A stretch of DNA of 64,000 bases from Bacteroides sp. ET71 (GCF_023336905.1 NZ_JAMBLS010000001.1:62001-126000); one strand, 5' to 3'. Positions 7,907 through 18,084 are shown, counted from the stretch's first letter. Numbers and translations are program-made. Notes: a model not told the origin generated them from the sequence alone.

Positions 7907-10371
7907 ACAAACAAACCTCCTATCTGATAAATAGCAAAAGAAACAAGCCAAGCCAAGGCAGTGGTGTAACCCGCCGCAAACAAAGGCCACTTCCAACTGC
8001 CCGTTTCGCCCTTAATCGCTGCCAAAGTAGCAATGCAAGGAAAATAAATGAGCACAAACACCATGTAAGCAAAAGCCACCAGCGGCGTAATGGGGATACG
8101 CTCGCCCAAGCTGACTGAGTCTGCCTCGGCATCATCGGCATAGAGCACACCCAGCGTACTTACCACCAGTTCTTTAGCACCCACACCGGAGAGGATGCCC
8201 ACGCCCAGCTTCCAGTCGAAGCCCAGCGGCTCGATGACCGGTTCGATAGCCTTTCCGATACGGCCGATGTAAGAATTTTCCTGCTGCTCGGTCACCGTCT
8301 CATATTCTGCATGATGAGGATAATAACCCAACGCCCAAATGACAATAGAAGCGACCATGATGATTCCACCCATCTTACGCAAATACTGCGCCCCCTTCTC
8401 CCACGTATGGCGGAAAATAGCCTTCGAAGTCGGCAAACGATAAGGCGGAAGTTCCATCACGAAAGGCGTATCATCGCCCTTCACCAAGAAACGGCAAAAA
8501 AGACGCGCCATCAGAATGGCCAGCACAATGCCGATGGCATATATGGACAATAACACCAGACTGGCATGCTCAGGGAAAAAGGCCGCCGTCAGCAACAGAT
8601 AAATGGGCAGACGTGCACTGCACGACATCAACGGATTAATAAGCATCGTCACCAGCCGACTCTTACGGTTTTCGATGGTACGGGAAGCCATGATGGCCGG
8701 CACATTACACCCAAAACCCATGATAAGAGGAATGAACGACTTTCCGTGCAACCCCATCTTGTGCATAATCTTATCCATGATGAAAGCCGCACGCGCCATG
8801 TAGCCCGAATCTTCCATGAGCGAGATAAAGAAATAAAGAATCAGAATATTGGGCAGAAAAACAATAACGCCTCCCACTCCACCAATGATGCCATCAATCA
8901 ACATATCCTTCAGCGGCCCCTCGGACAAGTTGGTACTAATCCATTCACCCAACCATGCCACGCCGGCCTCTATCCAATCCATAGGATATTGGCCTACGGA
9001 AAAGGTCACCTCAAACATCAGATACATGAACAAAAAGAAAATAGGATAGCCCCAGATGCGGTGCGTCACAATGGCATCAATAAAATGGGTAGTCTTCGAT
9101 TTCTCCTTATGGTTGTCCACGAATGTCTCGCGCAGAGCCCCGGCAATGAAACCATATTTGGCATCGGTAATGGCCTGCTCGCTCTCTTCGTTCAGCACCT
9201 GGCGCAAACGTTCTTTCTCACGGTCGCGCATTGCCAGAATATCCGTCCCGTTGGGCAAGTCCCGCACCATCTGTTCCAGGTCTTTGTCATTCTCCAGCAA
9301 CTTAATGGCCAGAAAACGAGTGGAATACTTATAACGTATGTTTTCATTCTCACTGATGACACGTTTCACCTCGTCAATGCTACGCTCCAATTCCGGGCCA
9401 TGATTGATATGTATATGCCGGTAGACACGGTGCGGATGCCTGTCCTCTTCGTCCGTTCCGAAAGCATGGTCGGGCACGTAAGCCTTGTGCCAATCCTGCA
9501 TATCCTTTTGTATTTCCGAACTGATTTGCCCGTCCTTGTTCAAGAAGTCCGCCCCTTCATAAATATTGATGATGACATGAAACAAACGTTCAATGCCCTT
9601 GCCTGTACGGCAGACAGTAGGTACCATCGGAACACCAATCAGCCGCCCCAAAGTCAGATAGTCCAACTTATTTCCACTTGCTTCCAACTCATCATACATG
9701 TTCAGGGCAATGACCATCCGCACATTCATGTCAATCAGTTGAGTGGTCAGATAAAGATTGCGCTCCAGGTTGGAAGAATCTACGACATTGATAATTATGT
9801 CCGGTGTTTCGTCGATGATATGCTTACGCACATAAAGCTCTTCTGGAGAATAAGCCGAAAGAGAATACGTGCCCGGCAAGTCGACAATACGAAAGTGATA
9901 ACCTTGAAAATCGAAGTATCCCTCTTTGGCATCGACAGTAACACCGCTGTAATTGCCTACCCGCTCATGCGAACCCGAAGCAATGTTGAACAAAGATGTC
10001 TTTCCACAATTAGGATTACCGACCAATGCCACATTAATGGTGCGCCGTTTGCCCAATGCCAGTCGCTTCAGTTCTTCCTCACTCACAGGCAGGTCTTCTT
10101 CCAGACCGCCATGGAAATCAGGCTGTAAGACCGTCTGTTTAGCTTCCTGCTCGCTGATAACCTCTATCATCGAAGCTTCTTGTCGGCGCAAAGAAATCTC
10201 ATAACCCATTACTTGGTACTTAATAGGATCTTTCAATGGAGCATTAAGCAACACCTCCACTGTTTTCCCCTTGATAAATCCCATCTCAACGATACGTTTG
10301 CGGAAGCCTCCGTGACCCAACACTTTTACAATCACCGCTTTCTCACCGGTCTTTAGTTCTGATAAACGCAT
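7903..10371 (-). CDS. feoB: FeoA-FeoB fusion, ferrous iron transporter
   Basis: An 822-residue fusion. Residues 1-75 are a FeoA (SH3-like) domain starting MRLSELKTGEKAVIVKVLG. The FeoB G-domain follows, with G1 GNPNCGKTS at 118-126, D164-LPG (G3) and N224-MYD (G4). The rest is the multi-helix permease with the paired Gate segments (for example NILILYFFISLMEDSGYMARAAF and FGCNVPAIMASRTI). It imports Fe2+ across the inner membrane. An open frame continues 28 codons upstream, but a Bacteroides promoter lies inside that stretch (10398-10429), so the ATG at 10371 is the right start. A Cys-rich partner overlaps its 3' end. Confidence 0.96.
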   Translation of the reverse strand: MRLSELKTGEKAVIVKVLGHGGFRKRIVEMGFIKGKTVEVLLNAPLKDPIKYQVMGYEISLRRQEASMIEVISEQEAKQTVLQPDFHGGLEEDLPVSEEELKRLALGKRRTINVALVGNPNCGKTSLFNIASGSHERVGNYSGVTVDAKEGYFDFQGYHFRIVDLPGTYSLSAYSPEELYVRKHIIDETPDIIINVVDSSNLERNLYLTTQLIDMNVRMVIALNMYDELEASGNKLDYLTLGRLIGVPMVPTVCRTGKGIERLFHVIINIYEGADFLNKDGQISSEIQKDMQDWHKAYVPDHAFGTDEEDRHPHRVYRHIHINHGPELERSIDEVKRVISENENIRYKYSTRFLAIKLLENDKDLEQMVRDLPNGTDILAMRDREKERLRQVLNEESEQAITDAKYGFIAGALRETFVDNHKEKSKTTHFIDAIVTHRIWGYPIFFLFMYLMFEVTFSVGQYPMDWIEAGVAWLGEWISTNLSEGPLKDMLIDGIIGGVGGVIVFLPNILILYFFISLMEDSGYMARAAFIMDKIMHKMGLHGKSFIPLIMGFGCNVPAIMASRTIENRKSRLVTMLINPLMSCSARLPIYLLLTAAFFPEHASLVLLSIYAIGIVLAILMARLFCRFLVKGDDTPFVMELPPYRLPTSKAIFRHTWEKGAQYLRKMGGIIMVASIVIWALGYYPHHAEYETVTEQQENSYIGRIGKAIEPVIEPLGFDWKLGVGILSGVGAKELVVSTLGVLYADDAEADSVSLGERIPITPLVAFAYMVFVLIYFPCIATLAAIKGETGSWKWPLFAAGYTTALAWLVSFAIYQIGGLFV

Positions 10372-10397
10372 AAAATCTTCTGTTCCATTAATGTCCG

Positions 10398-10429
10398 CAA
10401 AGATAAGCGATTCGTCCGTACACAACAAA
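10398..10429 (-). promoter_or_regulatory. feoAB promoter (TTTG - 20 bp - TATCTTTG)
   Basis: On the minus strand, TTTG (10426-10429) is followed after exactly 20 bases by TATCTTTG (10398-10405), matching the Bacteroides sigma-ABfr consensus. Transcription should start about 20 bases before the ATG at 10371, which settles that start. Confidence 0.8.
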
Positions 10430-10587
10430 TAATTTAGAATGTTTTTAAATAACAAGCAGCAAAAGCCAACATTCGGAGCAAGCAGCTTTCATATCAAAAT
10501 ACACAGGCAAGGACTCCTCCAAGCTACATATTATCTTTAGCCGGAAACAACTCGGCACAACCAATCAAACTTTAATACTTATTCATC

Positions 10588-11796
10588 ATGACAACAATCA
10601 AAATCAAATTCCGCCCGTCCACGATAGATGGAAAAGAAGGAAGCCTCTACTATCAAGTAATCCACAACCGCATCGTACGCCAAATCAGCACAGGCTACAA
10701 ACTGTTCCCCTCGGAATGGGCGTCAGAAAAAGGGCAAATAGCCAGAATAAAACGCAAAGACAACCGCCGTGATTACTTACTCATTTTGCAAAAACGTCTT
10801 CGAAAAGGCATGCAAAAATGGCAACGCATAATAACATATCTTGAACAAAATGGCAACGAGTATCACACAGCAGACATAGTCACCCTCTATAAATCGGCAC
10901 AAAACAACGACGGTTTTCTGAATTTCGCCCATCGACTGACAGACTCATTGAAAAAGGCCGGCTGCCTGCGAAGGGCAGAAACCTATGAAACCACTCTGAA
11001 CAGCTTCACACGTTTCTACAATCACTTGGAAGACATTCCTCTGGAAGATATCGACTCAGAGTTAATGTTAGAATACGAAAATTATTTAAAGACCAAAGGA
11101 CTGACCCCGAACAGCACCTCTTTCTACATGCGAAATCTGAGAGCCATCTACAATCAAGCCGTCGAAAGAAACCTTACCATTCAAAAATACCCCTTCAGGC
11201 ATGTCTATACAGGCATCGAAAAAACCATTAAACGTGCCGTTCCGTTAAAAACCATTCGACAAATTAAAGAACTGAACCTCTCTCCTTATCCTCTTTTAGA
11301 TTATGCACGAGACTTGTTCTTATTCAGCTTCTACACAAGGGGGATGTCATTTGTCGACATGGCATTTCTGAGAAAAAAAGATCTGCATAATGGCATCCTG
11401 ACCTACAGACGGCGCAAAACGGGACAGCAACTTTTTATCAAGTGGGAAAAGCCCATGCAGGCAATCATCGACAAATACGACACACAAGAAAGTCCCTACC
11501 TGTTACCCATCATCAAAACTATCGGCCGCAACGAATGGAGACAATATAAGACTGCCGCTCACCTGGTCAACCAAAAATTAAAACATCTCGGAGCCAGATT
11601 AGACATTAACATAGGACTGACCATGTACGTAGCCCGGCATGCCTGGGCCAGTATCGCCAAAAGTAAAAATATATCGACATCTATCATTAGCGAAGCTATG
11701 GGGCACGACTCCGAAAACACTACACGCATTTACTTGGCTTCACTCGATACATCCATGGTAGACAAAGCCAACAACTTAATCATAACAGCCTTATGA
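10588..11796 (+). CDS. tyrosine recombinase / integrase
   Basis: A 402-residue site-specific recombinase of the Bacteroidota type: an N-terminal arm-binding region, a SAM-like core-binding domain (about 105-200) and a catalytic domain. Catalytic residues visible are R251 (FYTRGMSF), the beta-hairpin Lys in RRRKTGQ, R350 with H351 in YVARHAW (Tyr347 replaces the usual first His, common in this family), H373 (MGH) and the nucleophile Y382. It appears complete. No phage, conjugation or cargo genes surround it, and tilS follows in the same direction after 47 bases. It may act on an invertible site elsewhere, or be a remnant of a lost element. Confidence 0.88.
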   Translation: MTTIKIKFRPSTIDGKEGSLYYQVIHNRIVRQISTGYKLFPSEWASEKGQIARIKRKDNRRDYLLILQKRLRKGMQKWQRIITYLEQNGNEYHTADIVTLYKSAQNNDGFLNFAHRLTDSLKKAGCLRRAETYETTLNSFTRFYNHLEDIPLEDIDSELMLEYENYLKTKGLTPNSTSFYMRNLRAIYNQAVERNLTIQKYPFRHVYTGIEKTIKRAVPLKTIRQIKELNLSPYPLLDYARDLFLFSFYTRGMSFVDMAFLRKKDLHNGILTYRRRKTGQQLFIKWEKPMQAIIDKYDTQESPYLLPIIKTIGRNEWRQYKTAAHLVNQKLKHLGARLDINIGLTMYVARHAWASIAKSKNISTSIISEAMGHDSENTTRIYLASLDTSMVDKANNLIITAL

Positions 11797-11811
11797 ATTG
11801 CTTTTTTATAC

Positions 11812-11819
11812 TACCTTTG
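11812..11819 (+). promoter_or_regulatory. -7 element TACCTTTG before tilS
   Basis: TACCTTTG, a match to TAnnTTTG, lies 24 bases before the tilS ATG and just after the integrase stop, so tilS probably has its own promoter. The -33 region is poorly matched. Confidence 0.6.
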
Positions 11820-11843
11820 CATGCGGATAAGGAATAATAAACA

Positions 11844-13130
11844 ATGAAAAAGAAAGTAGCCACATACATCGCTCGGCAACAATTGATAGAGCCTGGCAGC
11901 AAAGTGCTCGTCGCCCTAAGCGGAGGAGCAGATTCCGTAGCCCTGTTACGGATACTACTGTCGTTAGGATATGTTTGCGAGGCAGCACATTGCAATTTCT
12001 GTCTTCGCGGAACAGAGTCCGAACGCGACGAAGACTTTGTTCGCCAGCTCTGCCAAGAACAAACGGTACCACTTCATGTCATTCATTTCGACACTACCGG
12101 AGAAGCCTCACGAAAACACATTTCCATAGAGATGGCCGCCCGCGAGCTACGCTACACTTGGTTCGAACAGGTACGGCAAGCCTACGGTGCCGCAGCCATC
12201 GCCGTGGCTCACCACCGTGACGACAGTGCCGAAACTTTTCTGCTCAACCTGTTGCGCGGCACTGGCATCAACGGACTACAAGGCATCCGACCACGCAACG
12301 GATATATTATCCGCCCACTGCTTTGCTTAAACCGACAGGAAATCATCACTTATCTGGCAACCTTAAAACAAAACTATGTAACAGACAGTACCAATTTAGA
12401 AGATACATACATGCGCAATAAAATACGCCTGCATCTGTTGCCACTGATGCAACAAATAACCCCGGCCGCCAAAGAAAATCTGTTGAAAACAGCCGTTCAC
12501 TTGACTGACGCAGCCTTGTTATACCAGCAGGCTGTGAACGAAGGACGAAAGAGAATTTTACTCGACGGAGGAAAAGCCATTGACATCAAGGCTCTGCTAC
12601 ACGAACCTGCACCAAATACCTTGTTGTTTGAAGTACTACACCCGTTGGGATTTAACGAAAGCCAAATAGAAAATATCTATCGGTCTTTGCAAAGCCAGCC
12701 CGGCAAGAAATTCAGTACCGGAAAATGGACAGTAATAAAAGATCGAGACCAGTTGCTAATAATAGAAGAACAACAAAAAAACATCCCTCCCGTATTGGAT
12801 ATTCAAACCTATGACTATACGCCAGACTTCAATATCCCACATGACAAACATTCAGCAGCTTTCGATACCGGCAAATTATTGCACCCTCTTTCCTTGCGGC
12901 TTTGGCAACAAGGGGACTCTTTTGTGCCTTTCGGCATGAAAGGCACAAAGAAAGTGAGCGATTATCTTACCGACCGCAAATTCTCACTGGCACAAAAAGA
13001 ACAGCAATGGGTATTATGTTGTGGTGAAGACATCATTTGGCTGGTAGGTGAACGGAGCGATAACCGCTTCCGCGTAAACGATGCTACACAATCTATCACA
13101 ATTGTCACCCTACGCCAACCCAATGAATAA
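11844..13130 (+). CDS. tilS: tRNA(Ile)-lysidine synthase
   Basis: A 428-residue N-type ATP pyrophosphatase that converts C34 of tRNA-Ile(CAU) to lysidine, so that the tRNA reads AUA instead of AUG. The PP-loop is S26-GGADS31 ([12 protein letters not shown]). [18 protein letters not shown] and [25 protein letters not shown] are the family's substrate-binding segments. The C-terminal part (from about residue 340) is the TilS C domain, ending with [16 protein letters not shown]. The length is normal. It is preceded by a recombinase gene and its own -7 box, and is convergent with the EFR1 gene after only 27 bases. Confidence 0.95.
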   Translation: MKKKVATYIARQQLIEPGSKVLVALSGGADSVALLRILLSLGYVCEAAHCNFCLRGTESERDEDFVRQLCQEQTVPLHVIHFDTTGEASRKHISIEMAARELRYTWFEQVRQAYGAAAIAVAHHRDDSAETFLLNLLRGTGINGLQGIRPRNGYIIRPLLCLNRQEIITYLATLKQNYVTDSTNLEDTYMRNKIRLHLLPLMQQITPAAKENLLKTAVHLTDAALLYQQAVNEGRKRILLDGGKAIDIKALLHEPAPNTLLFEVLHPLGFNESQIENIYRSLQSQPGKKFSTGKWTVIKDRDQLLIIEEQQKNIPPVLDIQTYDYTPDFNIPHDKHSAAFDTGKLLHPLSLRLWQQGDSFVPFGMKGTKKVSDYLTDRKFSLAQKEQQWVLCCGEDIIWLVGERSDNRFRVNDATQSITIVTLRQPNE

Positions 13131-13157
13131 CCCTGTTCATTGGCAACAGTCCATAAG

Positions 13158-13997
13158 TCAAAGAATAACCCGATTCTGCTTCTGCCGCTTAAAATATTTA
13201 GAAAGGAGCACTGCAAAAGGGGAATCAAAACAACGAGCTTTCTGCGGACAACCTTTGACACAGGCACAACAGCGGATACAACGTTCTGAAATCGTGTGAC
13301 ACTCATCTCCTTTCATTATAGCATTATTGGGACAAGTCTTCACGCAACGACCACAATGAGTGCACAAGCTTTCGTCCACACAAGGTGTTGCAGGCATTGG
13401 CCTCCCACGTTTTCTCAAGCGAGCGGCTTCATAAATAAAACAGAACAAGGGTAATAAAGGCTGGTATGGACGCCGAATACGAGAAACGTCAACTACCCAA
13501 GAAGCCACTGTGACAACCCTGTTTTTTACTTTCTGACGGATTCTTCTTCCAAAATCTGTAGCTTCTTCCAAATCGTTTTTGTCAGGACGCCCAGAAGCAA
13601 TTGGACACGAAACAGTACTATACGAATGTTCTCCCACAAAAGTCCCGGCGGCAATCACACCAAATCCTTTTCCATTCAAAAAAGCATTCAACTCCACTAA
13701 CGATTTTTCATATGCACGATTACCATAAACTACCACCGCAACCGCCGGTGCACCTGCCGCACGCAAACCAGCCATCCTTAAAACAGCCAGTTGAGGCAAA
13801 TGACCTGCATAAACCGGCAAGACCACTACTGTCAAAGTATTTGCACCAATCTCAGAAAAGTCAATAGAAGAATAAGTCAAATCACTCACCCTGACCTTCT
13901 CTAAACCAATACCACGTACGATAGCCTCACCCACATGCCGCGAAGTATGAGTGGGCGAAAAATATATCAAATGCACATCTGTTATGCTCATAATCAC
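13158..13997 (-). CDS. EFR1-type flavodoxin / 2[4Fe-4S] ferredoxin protein
   Basis: A 279-residue electron-transfer protein. The N-terminal half is flavodoxin-like (DVHLIYFSPTHTSRHVGEAIV is the FMN phosphate loop; PVYAGHLPQL follows). The C-terminal part binds two [4Fe-4S] clusters through C212-C215-C218-C222 (CTHCGRCVKTC) and C240-C243-C246-C250. This is the EFR1 family, likely cytoplasmic; its redox partners are not known from context. It converges with tilS. Met3 (13991) is an alternative start. No convincing TAnnTTTG box was found upstream. Confidence 0.85.
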   Translation of the reverse strand: MIMSITDVHLIYFSPTHTSRHVGEAIVRGIGLEKVRVSDLTYSSIDFSEIGANTLTVVVLPVYAGHLPQLAVLRMAGLRAAGAPAVAVVVYGNRAYEKSLVELNAFLNGKGFGVIAAGTFVGEHSYSTVSCPIASGRPDKNDLEEATDFGRRIRQKVKNRVVTVASWVVDVSRIRRPYQPLLPLFCFIYEAARLRKRGRPMPATPCVDESLCTHCGRCVKTCPNNAIMKGDECHTISERCIRCCACVKGCPQKARCFDSPFAVLLSKYFKRQKQNRVIL

Positions 13998-14048
13998 AAA
14001 TTATCGTCTTAAATTAATTCATAAAAGTCTATTTAAAATTCATTTTCC

Positions 14049-14142
14049 CTGTCATCCCGAACGCAGTCAAGAAATTTCACTATGCACATGAGAGATGTTA
14101 GGGAAATGCTTCGACTCCGCTTCGCTCCTCTCAACATGACAG
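14049..14142. repeat. hairpin-type interspersed repeat
   Basis: The element begins CTGTCATCCCGA and ends with the near-complement ACATGACAG, enclosing the motif GCTTCGACTCCGCTTCGC and, on the other arm, AACGCAGTCAAGAAATTTC; the arms pair imperfectly, with an internal spacer. A matching half (TCGGGATGACAGAGAGAAT) occurs at 24815-24833. This looks like a short non-coding repeat dispersed in intergenic DNA. It lies in the gap between the EFR1 gene and rho; bases 14160-14370 hold nothing further. Confidence 0.6.
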
Positions 14143-14375
14143 AGAGAATGATTTTTAAACGACAGACTATATGAAAACCCGTCCAAAGTTACGACATTTA
14201 TTTGATAACAGCATCGCTGTTTAAGTATATTCCTCCTCCAATCACTTTTCTCCTTTATACTAATATTATGCTTGAGGAAGCTTCATTGAACATATCCCAA
14301 ACTACAAAATGAATGAAAATGAAGCCATTTATCAAAATAAACTGATTTATTTAAAGGAATACCAAAAAAAAATTC

Positions 14376-14383
14376 TACCTTTG
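14376..14383 (+). promoter_or_regulatory. rho promoter -7 element TACCTTTG
   Basis: TACCTTTG matches TAnnTTTG and gives rho a leader of about 190 bases, long for this genus. Rho is self-limiting in several bacteria by termination in its own leader; a leader this long would allow that, but this is inference. Confidence 0.7.
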
Positions 14384-14492
14384 CAGCGTTGAAACCGCAG
14401 GTAGCTCATCTATTATAACAACGATTACCTGCTGATTTGCAACTCAACAAACCAATTTATCCCAACACCATAATAACTGGTTATTCATAAGG

Positions 14493-14528
14493 CTATGCCC
14501 ACAAGGTTATTTCTATGCCCATACGGTT
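14493..14528 (+). repeat. direct repeat in the rho leader
   Basis: CTATGCCCACAAGGTT (14493-14508) recurs as CTATGCCCATACGGTT (14513-14528), two mismatches, spaced 20 bases start to start, about 50 bases before the rho ATG. Candidate sites for Rho or another regulator in the leader RNA. Confidence 0.6.
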
Positions 14529-14576
14529 CTGCCTTTCCAAAACAAAATTATAAACCATTCACACATATATTTAAGT

Positions 14577-16535
14577 ATGTACAACATCATTCAATTGAAC
14601 GACAAGAGCTTGCCCGAATTGCAAGCCATTGCCCAAGAACTTGGCATTAAAAAGGTCGATGCCCTAAAGAAAGAAGATCTTGTTTACAAGATACTGGACG
14701 AACAGGCCATCGCCGGAGCAACTAAAAAAGTGGCAGCCGACAAACAAAAAGAAGAACGTAAGGCAGAAAAGCAGAAAAAAACACGTACAAAGAAAAATAG
14801 CACAAACAATGCAACAGCTAAATCTGCAGACAATGAAATAGTAAAAGCCGAAGCTCCTAAAAAAGAAGAAGCTCCAAAAGAAAATAAGAACGAAGAAAAG
14901 ACGTCGGCAGATGACGAAAGTAAGAATCCGGAACAAACGACATCTCAAGCAGAAACAACCAAACGGAAACCCGGACGTCCCCGCAAAACAAAAGCCGAAG
15001 AAGATAAAGCTGCAATAACTAAGGAAGAAGTCGAAGCCCCCAGTCAACCAGAAGAGCAGCCTGTCAACGACCAACCGAAAGAAACAATCAACGAAAAAGA
15101 AAACAACACTCAAGAATCCGCCCCGCAGCAACCAAGCAAAACGGATGAGTTCGTTCCCATTGAAGACTTACCTACGGAAAAAACTGAACTGCCTACTGAA
15201 TTGATTGGCAAATTTGAAGCTACCAAAAACACTCTTCCCGCACTTCCGGTCAAGAATCAGCAACAGCGTCCCCGAATAGCTCGGCAGCGTGACAATAATA
15301 ACAGCAACAACAATAATAACAACAATAATAATCGCAACAGCAATCAAAGCGAAAATACTGCTGAAACGACAGCTCAAGAGCGTAAACCTGTAGAGCGCGA
15401 AAAGGCTTACGACTTCGATGACATCTTGGCCGGCACCGGCGTATTGGAAATCATGCAGGATGGCTATGGATTCCTCCGCTCTTCCGACTATAATTACCTC
15501 TCTTCGCCAGACGACATCTATGTGTCGCAATCGCAAATCAAGCTCTTCGGCCTGAAGACGGGCGATGTGGTAGACGGCATTATCCGCCCGCCCAAGGAAG
15601 GTGAAAAATACTTCCCGCTGGTGAAAGTGTCGAAAATCAACGGACGCGACCCGGCATTCATCCGCGACCGCGTACCCTTCGAACATCTTACTCCCCTCTT
15701 CCCCGACGAAAAGTTCAAGCTTTGCCAAGGAGATTATCGGGACACGCTCTCGGCTCGCGTAGTCGACCTCTTCGCTCCCATCGGCAAAGGCCAGCGTGCC
15801 CTCATCGTGGCACAGCCCAAGACGGGTAAGACCATCCTGATGAAAGACATCGCCAACGCCATTGCCGCCAACCACCCCGAGGTATATATGATTATGCTGC
15901 TCATCGACGAGCGCCCGGAGGAGGTGACCGACATGGCCCGCACCGTCAATGCGGAAGTCATAGCCTCCACCTTCGACGAACCGGCCGAACGCCATGTGAA
16001 GATTGCGGGCATCGTTCTGGAGAAAGCCAAGCGTCTGGTGGAATGTGGCCACGATGTTGTCATTTTCCTCGACTCCATCACCCGACTGGCACGTGCCTAC
16101 AACACCGTATCGCCCGCATCGGGCAAAGTGTTGTCCGGCGGCGTGGACGCCAACGCCCTGCACAAGCCCAAACGCTTCTTCGGTGCGGCACGCAACATCG
16201 AAGGCGGAGGCTCGCTCACCATTCTGGCCACGGCGCTGATTGACACCGGCTCGAAGATGGACGAGGTTATTTTCGAAGAGTTCAAAGGCACAGGTAACAT
16301 GGAATTGCAGCTTGACCGCAACCTCTCGAACAAGCGCATCTTCCCCGCCGTCAACATCACCGCCTCCAGCACCCGCCGCGACGACTTGCTGCAGGACAAG
16401 CAGACGCTGGACCGCATGTGGATTCTGCGTAAATATCTGTCTGACATGACACCCGTAGAGGCCATGGACTTCGTGAAGGACAAACTGGAAAAGACCAAGG
16501 ACAACGACGAGTTCCTGATGAGCATGAACAGTTAA
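14577..16535 (+). CDS. rho: transcription termination factor Rho with large disordered insert
   Basis: A 652-residue Rho, over 200 residues longer than E. coli Rho (419). Residues 1-45 are the Rho N-terminal helical domain ([15 protein letters not shown]). Residues about 46-275 are low-complexity and probably disordered: Lys/Glu/Pro-rich with an AT-hook-like KRKPGRPRK, then an Asn run starting at residue 239. The cold-shock-like RNA-binding fold follows ([15 protein letters not shown]), then the ATPase with Walker A P414-KTGKT419 and [12 protein letters not shown]. Similar inserts in Bacteroides Rho have been linked to phase separation. Base composition also changes, with the insert AT-rich and the ATPase part GC-rich. 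Confidence 0.96.
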   Translation: MYNIIQLNDKSLPELQAIAQELGIKKVDALKKEDLVYKILDEQAIAGATKKVAADKQKEERKAEKQKKTRTKKNSTNNATAKSADNEIVKAEAPKKEEAPKENKNEEKTSADDESKNPEQTTSQAETTKRKPGRPRKTKAEEDKAAITKEEVEAPSQPEEQPVNDQPKETINEKENNTQESAPQQPSKTDEFVPIEDLPTEKTELPTELIGKFEATKNTLPALPVKNQQQRPRIARQRDNNNSNNNNNNNNNRNSNQSENTAETTAQERKPVEREKAYDFDDILAGTGVLEIMQDGYGFLRSSDYNYLSSPDDIYVSQSQIKLFGLKTGDVVDGIIRPPKEGEKYFPLVKVSKINGRDPAFIRDRVPFEHLTPLFPDEKFKLCQGDYRDTLSARVVDLFAPIGKGQRALIVAQPKTGKTILMKDIANAIAANHPEVYMIMLLIDERPEEVTDMARTVNAEVIASTFDEPAERHVKIAGIVLEKAKRLVECGHDVVIFLDSITRLARAYNTVSPASGKVLSGGVDANALHKPKRFFGAARNIEGGGSLTILATALIDTGSKMDEVIFEEFKGTGNMELQLDRNLSNKRIFPAVNITASSTRRDDLLQDKQTLDRMWILRKYLSDMTPVEAMDFVKDKLEKTKDNDEFLMSMNS

Positions 16536-16543
16536 ACAATTAA

Positions 16544-16642
16544 AAATTGAGAATTGAAAATTGAAAAATACAGAAGCAATTCCTCTTCCATCATTTTTTA
16601 ATTCTCAATTTTCAATTCTCAATTTAACAATTCTCAATTTAA
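16544..16642. repeat. 21-bp inverted repeat with direct-repeat tail (rho-ffh gap)
   Basis: The 21 bases at 16544-16564 (beginning AAATTGAGAATTG) are perfectly complementary to 16605-16625, enclosing a 40-base loop. A further copy, TTCTCAATTTAACAA, is directly repeated just before ffh. It could terminate rho transcription or be a mobile palindromic repeat; it occupies the whole intergenic space. Confidence 0.75.
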
Positions 16643-16649
16643 CAAGATT

Positions 16650-17984
16650 ATGTTTGACAACCTGAGTGAACGCCTCGAACGGTCGTTCAAGATATTGAAA
16701 GGTGAAGGCAAAATCACCGAAATCAACGTAGCGGAAACGCTGAAGGACGTACGCAAAGCCCTGTTGGATGCCGACGTCAACTATAAAGTAGCCAAGAACT
16801 TCACCGATACCGTGAAGGAGAAAGCCCTGGGGCAGAACGTGCTGACAGCCGTAAAGCCCAGCCAACTGATGGTGAAGATTGTGCACGACGAGCTGGCCAC
16901 CCTGATGGGAGGCGAAACCGCCGAACTGAACCTGACGGGACGTCCCGCCATCATCCTCATGTCCGGACTGCAAGGTTCCGGTAAGACCACGTTCAGCGGC
17001 AAGCTGGCCCGCATGCTCAAGGCGAAGAAGAACCGCCGGCCGCTCCTAGTGGCCTGCGATGTCTACCGCCCCGCCGCCATCGAGCAGTTGCGCGTACTCT
17101 CCGAGCAAATCGGCGTGCCCATGTATAGCGAGCCCGACTCGAAAGACCCCGTCGCCATCGCCAAGAATGCCATCCAGGAGGCCAAAGCCAAAGGACTTGA
17201 CACCGTCATCGTCGATACAGCCGGACGTCTGGCCGTGGACGAGGAGATGATGCAGGAGATTGCCGCCATCAAGCAGGCCATCAATCCGGACGAAATCCTC
17301 TTCGTGGTCGACTCCATGACCGGACAGGACGCCGTGAACACCGCCAAGGAATTCAACGACCGCCTGGACTTCACGGGCGTCGTGCTGACCAAGCTGGATG
17401 GCGACACCCGCGGCGGTGCGGCCCTCTCCATCCGCTCGGTGGTGACCAAACCCATCAAGTTCATCGGTACGGGCGAGAAGCTGGACGCCATCGACCAGTT
17501 CCACCCCTCACGCATGGCCGACCGCATCTTGGGCATGGGCGACATCGTATCGCTGGTGGAGCGCGCCCAAGAGCAGTATGACGAAGAAGAAGCCAAGCGG
17601 CTGCAACGCAAAATCCAAAAGAACCAGTTCGACTTCAACGACTTCCTCAACCAAATCCAGCAAATCAAGAAGATGGGCAACCTGAAGGAACTGGCCAGCA
17701 TGATTCCCGGCGTAGGCAAAGCCATCAAGGACATCGACATCGACGACAACGCCTTCAAAAGCATCGAGGCCATCATCTACTCCATGACCCCGGAGGAACG
17801 CACTAACCCCGCCATCCTCAACGGCTCGCGCCGCCAACGTATTGCCAAAGGCAGCGGCACCAACCTGCAGGAAGTGAACCGCCTGCTGAAGCAGTTCGAC
17901 CAGACACGCAAGATGATGAAGATGGTGACCGGCAGCAAGATGGGCAAGATGGGCCAGATGATGATGCCCAAGATGAAGCGCTAA
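16650..17984 (+). CDS. ffh: signal recognition particle protein (SRP54)
   Basis: A 444-residue GTPase that binds SRP RNA and signal sequences and delivers ribosomes to FtsY at the membrane. The N domain precedes G1 at G106-LQGSGKTT114. VACDVYRPAAIEQL, DTAGR, and TKLDGDTRGGAALS are the remaining G-domain motifs. The C-terminal M domain is Met-rich (MTPEERTNPAILNGSRRQRIAKGSG, then a tail with repeated Met, Gly and Lys ending MMMPKMKR). Length and domains are standard. It lies between rho and folD, each gap filled with a different repeat structure. Confidence 0.97.
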   Translation: MFDNLSERLERSFKILKGEGKITEINVAETLKDVRKALLDADVNYKVAKNFTDTVKEKALGQNVLTAVKPSQLMVKIVHDELATLMGGETAELNLTGRPAIILMSGLQGSGKTTFSGKLARMLKAKKNRRPLLVACDVYRPAAIEQLRVLSEQIGVPMYSEPDSKDPVAIAKNAIQEAKAKGLDTVIVDTAGRLAVDEEMMQEIAAIKQAINPDEILFVVDSMTGQDAVNTAKEFNDRLDFTGVVLTKLDGDTRGGAALSIRSVVTKPIKFIGTGEKLDAIDQFHPSRMADRILGMGDIVSLVERAQEQYDEEEAKRLQRKIQKNQFDFNDFLNQIQQIKKMGNLKELASMIPGVGKAIKDIDIDDNAFKSIEAIIYSMTPEERTNPAILNGSRRQRIAKGSGTNLQEVNRLLKQFDQTRKMMKMVTGSKMGKMGQMMMPKMKR

Positions 17985-18084
17985 GTTTTGTAAAGATATC
18001 AGAACAGTCCGGCTCTCCCTATGTGGGAAAGAATTGATGCTGATAATCAAGCATATACACAACCATCTACCTTCATCTCCCCTT

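Noticed and set aside
7907-7996. Upstream extension of the FeoB-associated protein
   Set aside because: It lies wholly inside feoAB; the ATG overlapping the feoAB stop gives the expected short protein.
8566-10128. 520-residue open frame on the plus strand
   Set aside because: It is antisense to feoAB, whose GTPase and permease motifs are unmistakable; the translated sequence has no recognisable domain.
10588-11796. Integrase as part of a prophage
   Set aside because: No phage structural, lysis or replication genes surround it; neighbours are feoAB and tilS.
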